A DNA stretch of 64,000 nt from Glycine soja (lineage: Eukaryota; Streptophyta; Magnoliopsida; Fabales; Fabaceae): contig NC_041020.1 in NCBI RefSeq assembly GCF_004193775.1, positions 8,935,198 through 8,999,197 on the forward strand, read 5' to 3'. Shown here one piece after another: positions 23,642 through 34,699 of the stretch (positions are counted from its first letter, which is position 1; every line of letters starts with the position of its first letter). The notes under the pieces were generated by a model. That model searched no databases. It had not been told where the DNA came from and saw only the letters and a list, made by a program, of their open reading frames with translations. The position numbers were made by a program, and so were the translations under genes.

Positions 23642-23885
23642 AAGCAACGTCTTTGAAAGTTCACAAACAAAGACGTTGCTTACGTAAGCAACGTCTTTGA
23701 AAGTTCACAAACAAAGACGGTGCTTACGTAAGCAATGTCTTTGAAAGTGGATCCCTTTCGACAACCTAGAATTTTGACCCGTCGTTGAACGATTTTATTT
23801 TCCACGACGTTGGATACAACGAAGGTCGTCCACCGTCGTTGTATCCTGCTTTCCACCGTCTTAGAATCGCGTTTTTGCAGTAGTG
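23642..23885. repeat. CACTA right-end subterminal repeats and terminus
   Basis: AAGCAACGTCTTTG and its exact reverse complement flank a 12-nt loop (23,642-23,655 and 23,668-23,681). The hairpin unit is repeated at 23,686 onward and then half-repeated. Further inward-facing TACAACGA and CGTCGTTG blocks follow up to the terminal CACTACTGCAAAAA, read on the minus strand. Such arrays bind transposase in CACTA elements. Confidence 0.75.
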
Positions 23886-24119
23886 ACTACACCAAAGCCA
23901 TGCCTCCATTTGTCGTCGTGTATGCTCTCACATGCCACCCCTTACCAGCATGCAAGATCCACCTGGGCAGTTTTCTAACGCCACCCACTCTCTGACTAGC
24001 CCACTACCATGCTTCTTTTCCTTCAGCAACCCACATTGTTTAGGATCTACTTAGCATGTTTTGTCATGGCTTTCAATGGATTCTCTTCCAGACCTAGTGT
24101 TATTGTCACTTTTGTACTG

Positions 24120-24930
24120 CACTGTTGATTCCATGTGAAATACTAATCGGGACAGTCAAATGTAGCACTTGGGATGCAACTATCAAGTTATGGTTCCAAG
24201 GCCAAGATCATGTTGATCAGTTGAACACCCAAGAAAAGGATGTTCCCACCATGATTTACGCTTGTTAGTAGCAAGTTGATGCTTCCTTGTGTTGTGTTTT
24301 CTAATTTTCTCTTGCTCCCAACCTTTAGCCGCAAGTTCAAGCTTATCCTACTTGTTGTGAGGTATGGAATAAAGCCAAAAAGATCTATTGCAATACTATC
24401 CTTTGTCTCTACAACATCATAACCACCTTGATACATACAAAGTTGGAGAACATTGACACAGAAACCTACCTTGGTAAGCTTGAACATTTAATTGTTGAGA
24501 TGTTTTACAAGCAACACAACTAGTTCTTTATGGCTCTTACTTTTGTCGATCTCACACCTGAACTTGATGTCGTCTGTAATTAGATTTTGTTAGGTTAAAA
24601 TGTTCTTACCTTTGACACGATTCGTGAGCAATTGTTGTGCCTCTCCACTCGATATGCCTTTGGACCTTCATCTGCCCTTTTTGCTCTCCCACTCTTCTAT
24701 TTGTGGTGAATAAAGTGGTGGTCAACGTCATTCTCATTGCACTTATTGCAACCACTATGGTCATATTAAAGTCAAATGTCACACAAAGACTATAGAAAAG
24801 TCAAAGCCAGTGAATGTGGCACAAGTTGCCTCCTTTTCCTCGATTGCATTTGTTAGAACCAAAGTCATCGATGACGTCTAATCCCTTAAAATTTCATAGT
24901 ATTAATTCTCGACACTGGATCACGCATTGC
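24120..24930 (+). pseudogene. Copia gag remnant with zinc knuckle and start of protease
   Basis: A decayed UBN2-type Copia gag: WDATIKLWFQGQDHVDQLNT near 24,170, YLGKLEHLIVEMF near 24,465 and a CCHC knuckle C-x2-C-x4-H-x4-C (CTYCNHYGHIKVKC) near 24,745. It is followed by LDTGS near 24,910, resembling the protease active site. In-frame stops and a frameshift inactivate it. It begins a few hundred bases right of the CACTA terminus, while a Copia LTR end and primer site lie just left of the other terminus. The simplest reading is one Copia element cut in two by the CACTA insertion. Confidence 0.8.
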
Positions 24931-25069
24931 TAGCATCCGGAGAAAGCACAGAAGAGAGGGAATCAAATGACATGACACACGTGGACTTGCTGTCTTCCTC
25001 GAGAAGCAGCGAGCCAGGTTCGATCTGGTTGGAGGTGTGGCCATTTCCAGGAGAGTGCAACTAGGCGAC

Positions 25070-25210
25070 GATGAGTTTCAGTGTCAGTGAAGATGGTGAA
25101 CCAAAGCAGGTGAAGGTGACAGTGTGCTGCGAGGATTGGGCTGGTCTGAACCGGGAGGTAGCCCAGGCGATCCGGTCGGTTTGAGCCACCATCGATGATC
25201 TCTCCACCAT
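25070..25210 (+). pseudogene. possible bHLH30-like C-terminal (ACT-like) fragment
   Basis: The plus strand reads SEDGEPKQVKVTVCCEDWAG then LNREVAQAIRSV before a stop. From memory of the family, this resembles the segment after the helix-loop-helix of bHLH30/AIG1-like transcription factors (KVTVCCEDRPGLN...). The match is short and no DNA-binding helix is present. Downstream sequence to 25,640 has a coding-like composition but no motif I can name. It could be part of the second gene-fragment set (25-37 kb). Confidence 0.35.
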
Positions 25211-25639
25211 AGACGTGGCAAAAGCATTATTAAGCTCAAAGCCACAATCAATGATCTCTCCATTAAGAGCACCATAGGGTCAATGCAGCACCATGACTTA
25301 TAGACTCTGCTGAGTGGAGCAATGATCAACTTGTACACATGCCTTTGATGGCATTGCATACAACAAAGGGTGCATAAGGGACATAATCGAGAAGAAGTTG
25401 CTTCAGATATCGCATCACGTGAGCAACTCATTGGCCATGCTGCACAAAGTTTCTGGAATGAAGAAATTAACAACTTCTTTGGAATCTGATGAAGTGTTTC
25501 CAGAATATGGAAAGATGTGAAAGGGGTTCCCTTCGTGGGTATCCTGCAAAGACCGAAAGCTTCTTCGAGCTAAAGTGAACGAGACCAAGTTCGATCTTAT
25601 TGTTGCCAAAGATGGCATTGGGAACTCCACCACTATAGG

Positions 25640-26140
25640 GAAACACTGTCTGTGGCTTCCAACTCCAGGACTAGTTACGCAACAAAATACTTTATTTCAC
25701 ACCAATGCGATTGATTATAATTTACACTAGTATAAATGGATTACATAGTTAAAACGTAGTACCAATGGGATACAAATTAAGAGAAAGGAGAAAGGTGTTA
25801 GTAGAGTGTCAATTTTTTTAAAGATTTTTATTAATGCCATGCATTCAATTGGAAATGTATACACTATATACAACGATTTTTTTTATGTATAAGTGAAAAG
25901 AATAAATATTAAGCATTAAGCATTAGTCAAAATTAAATACAGAAGTCATATGACTTATTTAAAAATCACGTTAAGAAACTCATTCTTACATTATATCTAT
26001 GTATAATTATATATGACTTAGATACTGATAAAAAAAATATATGACTTAGCTGTACTATTTTCATTCTGATATAAGAAACACATTCTTGCATTATACCTCA
26101 GCTATTTGATTGCAAAAAAACATTTATTTATTGTGTTGTA
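25640..26140. other. AT-rich spacer, no gene recognised
   Basis: No motif or repeat boundary was identified between the possible bHLH fragment and the pectinesterase fragment. Confidence 0.5.
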
Positions 26141-26147
26141 AAATTAA

Positions 26148-26330
26148 ATGAGTGTGAGTGATAACAGGTTTGTGATACACATAAAGGCGAGGGCATACTT
26201 TGAGAATGTGGAAGTGATAAGGAAGAAGATGAATCTAATGTTTGTTGGAGATTATATTGGAAAGATAGTAGTGAAAGGTAGTAGGAATGTTGTGAATGGA
26301 TGGACCACTTTTCAATCTGTTACTGTTTGT
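26148..26330 (+). pseudogene. pectinesterase (pectin methylesterase) fragment
   Basis: Reads DNRFVIHIKARAYFENVEVI, then RKKMNLMFVGD and GSRNVVNGWTTFQSVTV. This is the start of the pectinesterase catalytic domain (FVI-IKAG-Y-E-V, N-MF-GDGIGKT, DGWTTF-S-T). The family demethylates cell-wall pectin. The catalytic Asp, Gln and Arg residues lie downstream and are missing. The conserved GDGIGKT has become GDYIGKI. A donor-like GTAAGT follows the last matching residues. It is a partial copy, plus strand, adjacent to the gypsy insertion. Confidence 0.82.
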
Positions 26331-26334
26331 AAGT

Positions 26335-26753
26335 ATGTATTCCTTCTTCCTACCTTATGCTACTATTTTTAATTAGTTAAGTTTATTTCTTGGTTTGATA
26401 TTCCAACTTTAAAATGCTTTTTTTTTTTGTGTGTGTGTACACTAGTAAAATACTACCTCTTATCATGTGAGAATAAGCACAACTTAGTTTTGAATGTTTG
26501 AAATAGAACCAAGGAAAGTTCAAAAGATAAAATGCTTGGCCATTTTAAAATTTTCGAGGAATCTGCTTCTCGTGATTGAACATAATGCTTTTGCTAGATC
26601 TTGGAGTCATGAAATATGTATAATGGATACCTACGTTGTTGTTTCTTTGCTCTTCATTTATTGTCAATTCATTTCCTGCAAATGTACAAGTTCAATCTTC
26701 ATTGCTATTATGATGTAAATGTAACTTTTTGATTGAAACAAGGTATTGTCAGG
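26335..26753. other. spacer between pectinesterase fragment and gypsy LTR
   Basis: AT-rich; includes CACTAGTAAAATAC near 26,442, considered and rejected as a CACTA end. No gene recognised. Confidence 0.45.
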
Positions 26754-27236
26754 CGTACTGTATAGGTTCACAAAATACATGTGGCATCTTACGTGGCACT
26801 TCGAGACACATATCAACTCTCCATGTCAGCCCTAGCACAGGCGCATGGATGCCCAACCCTTGGCAGTCGGGCTCCCAAACCAACAGGTTATCTCTAACCT
26901 CCTATTATTCAAATATATTGTCATCTTTTATATCTTGGCAGACACTCAATTATCTACAAAGCCACACATTATCTATAAGATACAAATTAACTACTAGCTT
27001 TTATCTCTAAGCTATATATTATCTCTAACTTTATCTACAAGCTACCGGTTTTTATCTACAAGTCGATAATTATTTGCAAGGGCTGTAACAACCCTTATAG
27101 ACAAGGACCCATAACTTCATTCCACTCTTACAAGTACCAGGTTCCTTTGAATCATCAACACATCTCAAACACATATGCACACCTGCTTGTATACTTGTGT
27201 ATTCATACTCTCTCTTTCATTCTCCTAACTCATATA
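26754..27236 (+). repeat. left LTR of the Tat-type element
   Basis: Aligns with the right LTR through TATCTATAAG, CTAAGCTATATATTATCTC and CTCCTAACTCATATA. The first base is C where TG is expected, and the 3' end is lost at the internal deletion. Confidence 0.75.
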
Positions 27237-27268
27237 CTTACTCGAATACATTTTCAAGCAGCATATCA

Positions 27269-28790
27269 GAAAAAAAAGTCAAGGTCTATGTTGATGACAT
27301 GGTCATTAAATCTTAGAGCATAGCCCAACATGTGACAAACCTGGAAGAGGTCTTTGGAGAGCTTCGCGAATACGACAAGTGCCTCAACCCGAAAAAATGT
27401 ACTTTCGGGGTTGGCGGAGACAAGTTCTTGGGCTTTATGATCACACATCAGGGAATAGAAGTCAACCCCAACAAATGCATTGCTATTTTGGAGATGTGTA
27501 GTCCTACTAACATCCAGGAAGTCTTAAAGCTAAATGGAATACTAGCATCCCAGAGAAGAGGAAGAACCAGACTGGATGACCCCCTACAGGAATTTCCTAA
27601 TCTGGGGGCTATTGCATTCAGACAAGAATGAAGCCCAATGCCTGAAATGGAAGGCAAGCTACTATGTCATCCTTAATGGCGAGCTATTCAAAAGAAGGTG
27701 AACAACACCCTTGTTAAAATGCATGAGAAGCCAATAGGCAGATCATGTCATGAGAGAACTCCACGAAGGAATTTGCAGTCTCCTTTCAGGGGGACAATCC
27801 TATGCAACAAAGGCGCATGTTGGCTACTACTGGCCAACACTTAGGGGGGATGCCGTTGACTTCACAAAGAGATGCAGACGATGCCAAGGGTTTGCAGACG
27901 TTCCATGCACCCCTCCTGACAATTTCCACAGTTTGAGCTCCCCTTGGCCCTTTGCCATGTGGGGAATGGAAATACTGGGACCACTATCAAAGGCCCCAGG
28001 AGCAGTCAAATATTTACTAGTCCCCATCGACTACTTCACCAAGTGGATAGAAACAAGACCACTACGGGAAATTATGGCCAATGAGGTGGAGAAATTCACT
28101 TGGAAACACCTCATTTGCAGGTATGGCCTCCCATACCTCAATTCAAAGCTCAGACTTACAAAGCCTTCCTGACAAAGACTAGGCGACAAACACCTTGTCA
28201 CCTCTGTCGAACATCCTCAAACCAACGGCCAGGCAGAGGCAGCTAATAGAGTCATCCTCAGGGCCCTATGCTCTAGACTCAACAAGTCTAAGGGTTTATG
28301 GAAAGAAGAACTCCCCAGTATATACTCTGGGCCTACCACTGCTCACCCTAGACAAAAACCAATGAAACTCCTTACCGACTCACATAATGCACATACACCA
28401 TGTTCTTGTTGAAGTCGGGGAACCATCGACAAAGAGATTGTTGTTCCAACAACAACAAAATGAAGAAAACATGAGGGTAGAGCTTGAGACAACAGACGAA
28501 GTCCAAGAAATGGCTAGGATCAGGGAAGAAGCTACCAAACTCCAAGCAGTAAGGAGATTCAATACAAAAGTTTAGCCTTGAGCCTTTCAACTTAGTGACC
28601 TCGTATGGTGAGTCCAAGGTGAAGCCAGAAAAGATTCCCGAGTGGAAATGGTTTGCCCTAACTAGGAAGGCCCATTTAGGGTCACAACAAGCCTAGACAA
28701 CAAAGCATATAGACTACAAGAATTGGATGGCCAAGCAATTCCAAGAACATGGAATTCCATCCACCTGAAGTTCTACTTCAGTTGACCTAA
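27269..28790 (+). pseudogene. gypsy pol remnant: RT fragment and integrase
   Basis: RT palm: VKVYVDDMVIKS near 27,278, then LREYDKCLNPKKCTFGVGG and KFLGFMITHQGIEVNP. After an internal deletion comes the integrase HHCC zinc finger (HEGICS, HVGYYWPTL and CRRCQ, 27,750-27,890) and the core (WPFAMWGMEILGPL, PIDYFTKWIETRPL, 27,945-28,060). The later HPQTNGQAEAANR block is near 28,210. The C-terminal region ends RTWNSIHLKFYFS near 28,784. Several frameshifts and stops are present. RT before integrase identifies gypsy. It is a fossil with no complete domain. Confidence 0.9.
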
Positions 28791-29014
28791 TGCAAACCCA
28801 AATGTTGTACTCTTTTTCCTAAGTCTTTTGTCCCAAAAAGAGAAAAATCAGGGATTTGGCTTGAGAAGTTTTAATGAGGCACATCTGGGATAAAAAAGAG
28901 AATTTGTACTCAATCAATACATTGAAGAAAGTTCTACATCCCTTCCTTTTCATAATTTTCTTGTGTCGTCAAGACAGGTGCATCCATGGTCATAGCTACA
29001 CAGGCTCTTAAAAC

Positions 29015-29910
29015 CCAAGGAACGTGCTTGGTGAGCCTTCCTTCTAGAATCAAGTCTCTAGTACGTGCCACCTCACAGGGGACATGTATGCAAGAGCACC
29101 ATGTCTCCAATACATGAAACTTCACAAGCGACACATATGCAAGAGCACCATGTCTCCAGTACATGCCACTTCACAAGTGCCACATATACAAGAGCACGGC
29201 ACCAAGTCTCTAGTACGTGCCACTTCACAAGTGCCATGTATGCAAGAGCACCACATCTCTAGTACATGCCACTTCACAAGTGTCATGTATGCAAGAGCAC
29301 GACACCAAGTCTCCAGTATGTGCCACCTCACGAGTAACACGTATGCAAAAGCACCATGTCTCTAGTACGTACCACTTCGTGAGTGACACGTATGCATGAG
29401 CACAACATTATGAGTCTAGTACATGCTACTCCAAGAATGACATGTATGCAAGAGCACGACACACGCATTGGACACACCAAGCTTGCTGGTGAATCCCTCC
29501 AAAAACCCTGGACGGACAATTCTCTGGTCGTTTCTCCAAAGGCTCGTCAAACCCAAGATTTGCACTTAGTGAGTCTCACTAGTTCACAAAACCCAAGGCC
29601 CGTCCTTGGTAAGCCTCGACGCACCTCTACACGCTTTTCAAAACCTAGGGCAAACACGTCCCTGGTGCAAGGCTCGTTAAACCCAAGGTTCACCCTTGGT
29701 AAGCCCTTCTTTTGCTAAGTTCCATCTTTACAAGATCTCAAGGTACACAAGGTCAACCCTTGACAATTTTTCTTACCCCTAACTGTTATATGTGCAAGAA
29801 TTCATGTTTGCAAGAATATCAAAAACCTAAGGCCCGCCCTTAGTACTAAAATCTCAAGGTCTACCCTTGATACACACTCTTACAAAACCCAAGGTACCCT
29901 CTTGGTCCGC
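29015..29910. repeat. series of short hairpins CCAAGG/CCTTGG with co-varying arms
   Basis: Hyphenated palindromes with 5-7-nt loops: CCAAG/CTTGG (29,015-29,031), CCAAGG/CCTTGG (29,593-29,609 and 29,683-29,699), CTAAGG/CCTTAG (29,827-29,843), TCAAGG/CCTTGA (29,854-29,870) and CCAAG/CTTGG (29,889-29,905). The third and fourth variants change both arms so that pairing is kept. Confidence 0.8.
29045..29460. repeat. tandem repeats of about 58-65 bp in the gypsy 3' region
   Basis: Six to seven units built on TATGCAAGAGCACCATGTCT, then CCAGTACATGCCACTTCACAAGTG. Some units carry an extra GACACCAAG stretch. The units leave several frames open, which explains the repetitive peptides seen in translation; these are not proteins. 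Confidence 0.85.
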
Positions 29911-29919
29911 TTACTTGCA

Positions 29920-30519
29920 ACAACAATGATGACCAAAGTCCAAGGTCCAGGCTCCACAGGTCAAAATGACCTACCCCTAGACTGGTTGGCAAGACCTTCA
30001 ACTAGGGGCAAACCAAACATGTTCCTCACAACCATCATAGGAAAAATTGCATAGGCCAAGATGACCTATGACTAGACTGGTTGACAAGACTTACAACCAG
30101 ATTTCAATCACACTAACTCCTCACAAGCATCAGAGGAGAAGCTCCGCACAACGAAAAGGAAGCATCATTGCATAAGTGACAAGACCCTTAATCAGGTTGA
30201 AATCAAACCTGAGATGATTTCATCTACTTCTTTACCTCATACAAGACCACTAAAGTCTTGCCTCCACATCAACAAGGTCTTGCTTCCTACGCCGTCAAAG
30301 ATTTCACTCTCACGGCTTATTCATACTACCACAAGTAATGGAGCATTGCATAAACAAAGGCAACATACATTAACATGTACACAGGGAAAAATTTTCATCA
30401 ACGAAGGAAAAACATGTGCATTAAAGAGAAATAATAATTTCCAATCATTACAAGACCTATGTGGCTAAAATCCAACAACGAAAAAAAGAAGGAAATAAGT
30501 CGAAGGTAGCCTAAACTTG
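29920..30519. other. gypsy 3' noncoding region
   Basis: Contains the repeated phrase GACCTA.(C/G)(A/C)CTAGACTGGTTG.CAAGAC (near 29,970 and 30,070). No protein motif was seen. Confidence 0.5.
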
Positions 30520-32920
30520 GGCATCATCACCTCACTCCTCTGCACCCTACTCCTCATCGGTAGCCTCCTCCTCCACAACAATCTTTTCTTCGTCAAGAAA
30601 AACACCATCCTTCAAGTCCTTGAAAGGGTCAAAAAGTAAAGATCGTTGGCAAAGAACCCGACCTACCTGATGGCCTTTTGAAAGTCGTTTTATGCTACTA
30701 CACAACCTTCTTCTTGTACATTGTCAACTCCTCTTCAAGCTCCTTACTAGCTGCCCGCAGCTCAGACTCCTCCAGCCTGGACCCCCACTCCTTTACCTGA
30801 ACCTCCAAATCAACAACCACCTTGGCAAGCTCGTTCCTCTCCGTCGCAATTCCTTCCACCTTGCCAGCCAAGTCCTTTTTTCTATCCCTGCAAGCCCTTG
30901 CAACGTGTTAACAGTTCATCACAGTCCAACCTTGTGCACAACAACTTGGCTAATACATTGCCAACCTTGGAAGACAATTGGTGGTTTAACCTTATAGCTT
31001 GGCAAAGGCGATGGCGGCGTTAGCTACCTTAGGGTGCTTCTGTCTCCAAACCGTGTGAGAAGTAGCCCTCTATTTGGCAACCTTGACCTCCAAGGATGAC
31101 ACCTTTCACAAAGCCTCTTGGTGTCGCTATCTATTCCCCTCCAGAATCGCCAGGCTTCTCTGGAGGAAGACTTTGGCGGAATCCATAGCATTCTACACCT
31201 CAATCGATCGGATAAGGTTTCTATCATAGGTTGACACAAAGCCAGTCGGGGTCTTCTGCTCCTATTTGCAATTCTCACCCCACAGTGAATCAGCATTGCT
31301 AGAAGTGTATAGGTGATCCAAAAAGACATGGGGACGAGAAGATGACGAAGGCAACACTGCCTCCAACCCAGCAGAGGGTGGAACTCGGGGAACCAAAAAA
31401 GGAGGAGGCGACATCATAAGAGCACTAGTGATCACCATACTGACACCCAACAAGGGTGTGGTAGTGGTGGATGAAGATGCCAACTGAAGTAGCCGGCACA
31501 CCAACTCCAGGGGCAAGAGTAACCTCCTAAACAAGTACGACAAGAGGAGGTGGAGGAGCAGAAGTAGCAACAACAACAATAGCAGGAGCATGAGCCACAG
31601 TTCATGAAGGGCAACCTGAATCAAGCGTCAACCCTACAACTTGCCTCAGTTCATGAAGGCTCATAAGGGCCTTCGACTTCTTGCGGCCTGACACCGCAAC
31701 ATTGTCATCTCTCTTCCTCTTAGCCAAAACAAACGAAGGGGCACTAGGGAAGACCTCAGCAACAACAGCAATAGGGCCAACCTCACTTGCGGGTTGACCT
31801 TCTTCTCTAGCAGTAGGGGGACAACAGATGATAGCACGGTCCCACCAGTAAGACTGACTTGCTTCACCAGTGGGCTCCAAGGGAAATCACCCATAATTCT
31901 TGCAAAACAGGCAACAATAAAGCAATAGATGCCAATTCAAGTTACAATGCATTTCAGACACAAAGAAGGAAGACAAGAAACGACAAAATGTTTATCGTCC
32001 AAGGCATCGAGAGGATCCCTCGTCGAGGAAAAAGACAGGATGGTCCACGCATCCAGCGAGGTCGACAACTATTCCAAAATAGCTTTGTCGACTCTCTCCA
32101 CACGGGTCAACAAATCCTCGACAAATGACTTGAACCTGGTGGGGTCAGACTGCTAGTAGAATGGCAAGCGGGGATCCTCATCCCTGTTGAACATAAATGG
32201 CAAACCATTAACCACGACATCAGTAGCCAAGACCTTAAAGAAATGGTCCTTGAAGTGACGAAAGGTATTTCAGTCAAACTCAAATAGCTTATTTGACACA
32301 TTATTCAAGGAGACCCAACCAATATTGCCAGTCAGTTTCACTTGGAAAAAAAACAGGAAAATTGACACACTAGGCCAGATGTTGAAGAAGGGGCACAAAA
32401 TCTCAAAGGCTCTCACCATGGCCCAAATGTTTGGGTTAAGTTGGGAAAATGCCACATTCAAGTGCTCAAGAAAAGCACACTGAAAAGTGATCAAGGGAAT
32501 AATTAGAACTAAGGCCTCAAACAAACATTTGTACATAAAGATGAAGGACGAATTGCCTAACGCTGCCTTTAGGAAAAGGAAGTCATCACTCCCACAAGCC
32601 TGGACAGCCATCTTGTAGGAGTCCTCAAGTTTTTCCTGTTTCACCTAGTGTTGTAGAGCAACGACAGAGGTGAGGAAGGACTTATACTTTAGAACTTCGT
32701 CCCTCACCCATTCATAGCCAGTGACGGTAGGAGGGGACGATGGTGTCCTAACACTATGGCTACATCGCATGTGGGGTGACGCCCTAACGTCCCCACCACT
32801 TCTCCTTGCTCCCCCAGAAGCAAAATGGCAGAGAACCACCGTGACCTGGACAAGCTCCTTGGCCAAGAAAGCAGCGAAAGGTTACACCCTCCCGCGGAGG
32901 CGAGAGGTGCCTCCACCAGT
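30520..32920 (-). pseudogene. antisense accessory ORF of the Tat element (Transposase_28-like)
   Basis: Read on the minus strand, opposite to pol. The best-kept part is 32,644-32,270: FIFMYKCLFEALVLIIPL, QCAFLEHLNVAFSQLNPNIW and FEILCPFFNIWPSVSIFLFF. It corresponds to the 'putative gypsy type transposon' domain found as an antisense ORF in Tat-lineage retrotransposons. Upstream (32,866-32,650) is a variable N-terminus. Downstream there is a low-complexity linker, then a coiled-coil-like region near 31,000-30,700 (ERNELAKVVVDLEVQVKEW) and an acidic tail. Stops and frameshifts break it. The molecular function of this family is unknown to me. Confidence 0.72.
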
Positions 32921-33726
32921 ACGACGCGAAGCCCTCAATCTCTTCGAGGAAGAGAATTCATTGTCGGAGGCACCATAGTGAGTATCCTATGAAGAGGAAC
33001 CACAAATGAAAATGATCTCCTGGTACATCAGGGGTTGCTGAATCAAACCCCCAGAATCACTGCTACCTATGCCGATGACAAAGTCAAACAAAAATGAAGA
33101 CATTGTCAAAGATGAAATACCTCGAAGAATCAAAGAAGGTGAATGAAGAAGAAAAGGAATCATAAGCACGAAAGCAAAGAAGATTCAAGAGGCAGGAAGT
33201 CATAGTGACAATGACTTGAAATCAAAAGTCTCATCCATTTAAAGAGGAGATGGAATCTTCGCACCACGACACAACCCCATTCATCCATGCACCACAACTC
33301 CAATACTTGCCCACACCACGAGTGACAAGTATGCAAGAGTATTGCGCGTGCACCGCACATGCCTGCAGCAGCAACAGACAGAATGTAATGTTTGTCTTCA
33401 ATGCACCCTCCAACGGTTAGAAAAGGACAGAGGTGTCAAATCCAAAGGCTTCTCTCACCTGACACATTAAACCTCCCCTGCAAACCCAATAGCATGTCTA
33501 CTTGGATGACTTAACAGAAGCAGCCCAGAAAACACCTATCCAGGCTCGAGGGCTTGATAAGCTTGACCGACCTGAAATCCTCACACTTGTCGAGGTTACA
33601 TCTCAACATCAGACAACCTTGTCCATGCTTGAGGGCTCGATAAAATCATCACCCTCCTACTTGTCAAGGCTACTACCCCAGACATCACACAATCTTTAAC
33701 ATTGGACAACCTCTTTCACCCACAAG

Positions 33727-33751
33727 ACGACTTAAAGCTGGGGGGGGCTTA
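33727..33751 (+). promoter_or_regulatory. polypurine tract before the right gypsy LTR
   Basis: AAAGCTGGGGGGGGCTTA immediately precedes TGTACTATCC, the right LTR start. Confidence 0.7.
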
Positions 33752-34335
33752 TGTACTATCCAGGGTCCACAAAATACATGTGGCATCTTATGTGGCACTT
33801 TAAGACACACATCAACCCTCCATGTCATCCCTAACACAAGAGCACAGACGTCGAACCCTTGGCAATTGGGCTCATAAACCGACAAGCTATCTTTAACCTC
33901 CTTTTATTCGAGTATACTGTCATCTTTTATCTCTTGGCAGGCACTCAAATATCTGCAAAGCCACCCATTATCTATAAGGTACAAATTATCTACTAGCTTT
34001 TATCTTTAAGCTATATATTATCTCTAACTTTGTCTATAAGCTACTAGCTATTATCTACAAGCCGATAATTATCTGCAAGGGCTGTAATAGCCCTTACAAA
34101 CAAGGACCTACAACTCCATTCCATTCCTATAGGTACGAAGTGCCTTTGAACCCTTAACACATCTCAAATACACATACACTTGCTTGCATACTCGTGTATT
34201 CAAACTATTTCTTTCATTCTCCTAACTCATATAGGTCCTCCTAACAAAGGTCACCCTCATCCAGCGTGCGAAATCCAAGAGCCCACTTTAGCCACGTCTA
34301 CCCTGACATTTGCCAGCTCCTGATTTTGGTAAGCA
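33752..34335 (+). repeat. right LTR of the Tat-type element
   Basis: Starts TGTACTATCC after the polypurine tract. It is homologous to the left LTR up to 34,232 and then probably continues to a CA near 34,335. The outer boundary is uncertain and no target-site duplication was found. Confidence 0.7.
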
Positions 34336-34592
34336 CACCGGGGTTTCAAGTTCAATTGGGAGATCACTTTCTTTTAATTGTTTTAATATGTTTGGTTAGA
34401 GTTATTATCTTCCCAATGCAAATCAGTTTTGTGGTGTAGATTCGGGGTTCAATCACTCTGTTATGGTCTCAGGAAGCCTCTAGATTGAATATAAAACCTG
34501 ACATTATATGTATGATAGGGAAGCAACTTTCCTTTGTCACTCACTTGTTTTGAAATATATCATGACAACTCATTTTCTTTCCTTTTCTCTAG

Positions 34593-34680
34593 TATCAAGG
34601 ACGAACTCTAATTTTGAAGCCACAAGACTTCATTTTGAAAATCTTGTCAAGAGATATGGAAATCTAATCTTGTGAAGGAT
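34593..34680 (+). pseudogene. SAC-domain phosphoinositide phosphatase exon fragment
   Basis: After a TTTCTCTAG acceptor the sequence reads SRTNSNFEATRLHFENLVKR then YGNLIL and a stop. It resembles the SAC phosphatase segment TRTNFDATRLHFENLVKRYG-PI of plant SAC proteins, which act on membrane phosphoinositides. Only about 28 residues remain, and the catalytic CX5R motif is absent. It is plus strand, like the WAT1 and heavy-metal fragments that follow. Confidence 0.6.
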
Positions 34681-34699
34681 GAGATTTTTTTAAAGTAAT

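Larger units (their letters stand above)
11065..23885. mobile_element. non-autonomous, gene-fragment-rich CACTA element
   Basis: The left end reads CACTACTAAAATAAATGC at 11,065. The right end, on the other strand, reads CACTACTGCAAAAACGCG at 23,885. Over the first 29 bases the two ends agree at 19, including a shared GACG block. The 3 bp outside both ends are ACT, the length expected for CACTA insertions. Subterminal repeats lie inside the right end. No transposase was recognised. The cargo consists of plus-oriented exon pieces of an SKU5-like oxidase, an isoamylase and YCF23. This matches the published soybean Tgm-Express type of CACTA that carries host gene pieces. Alternative: the left end matches the CACTA terminus at 37,358 better (24 of 29), so the true pairing could be different. 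Confidence 0.55.
26754..34335 (+). mobile_element. decayed Tat-type Ty3/gypsy element
   Basis: Direct repeats of about 0.5 kb at 26,754-27,236 and 33,752-34,232 (right copy probably extending to about 34,335) are LTRs sharing long stretches such as CACAAAATACATGTGGCATC. Between them are a truncated RT to integrase region in gypsy order, a long 3' region and an antisense ORF, the plan of the Tat lineage. A polypurine tract (GCTGGGGGGGGCTTA) precedes the right LTR. The primer site, gag, protease and most of RT are deleted: RT motifs begin only about 30 bp past the left LTR. It appears nested among gene fragments that share one orientation. Confidence 0.8.

Noticed and set aside
26440..26465. 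CACTAGTAAAATAC as a left CACTA terminus
   Set aside because: It diverges from the other termini after CACTA, has no subterminal repeats and its flank (GTA) matches no right end.
29065..29399. Repetitive ORFs in three frames and both strands
   Set aside because: They are shadows of the 58-65-bp tandem repeats in the gypsy 3' region.
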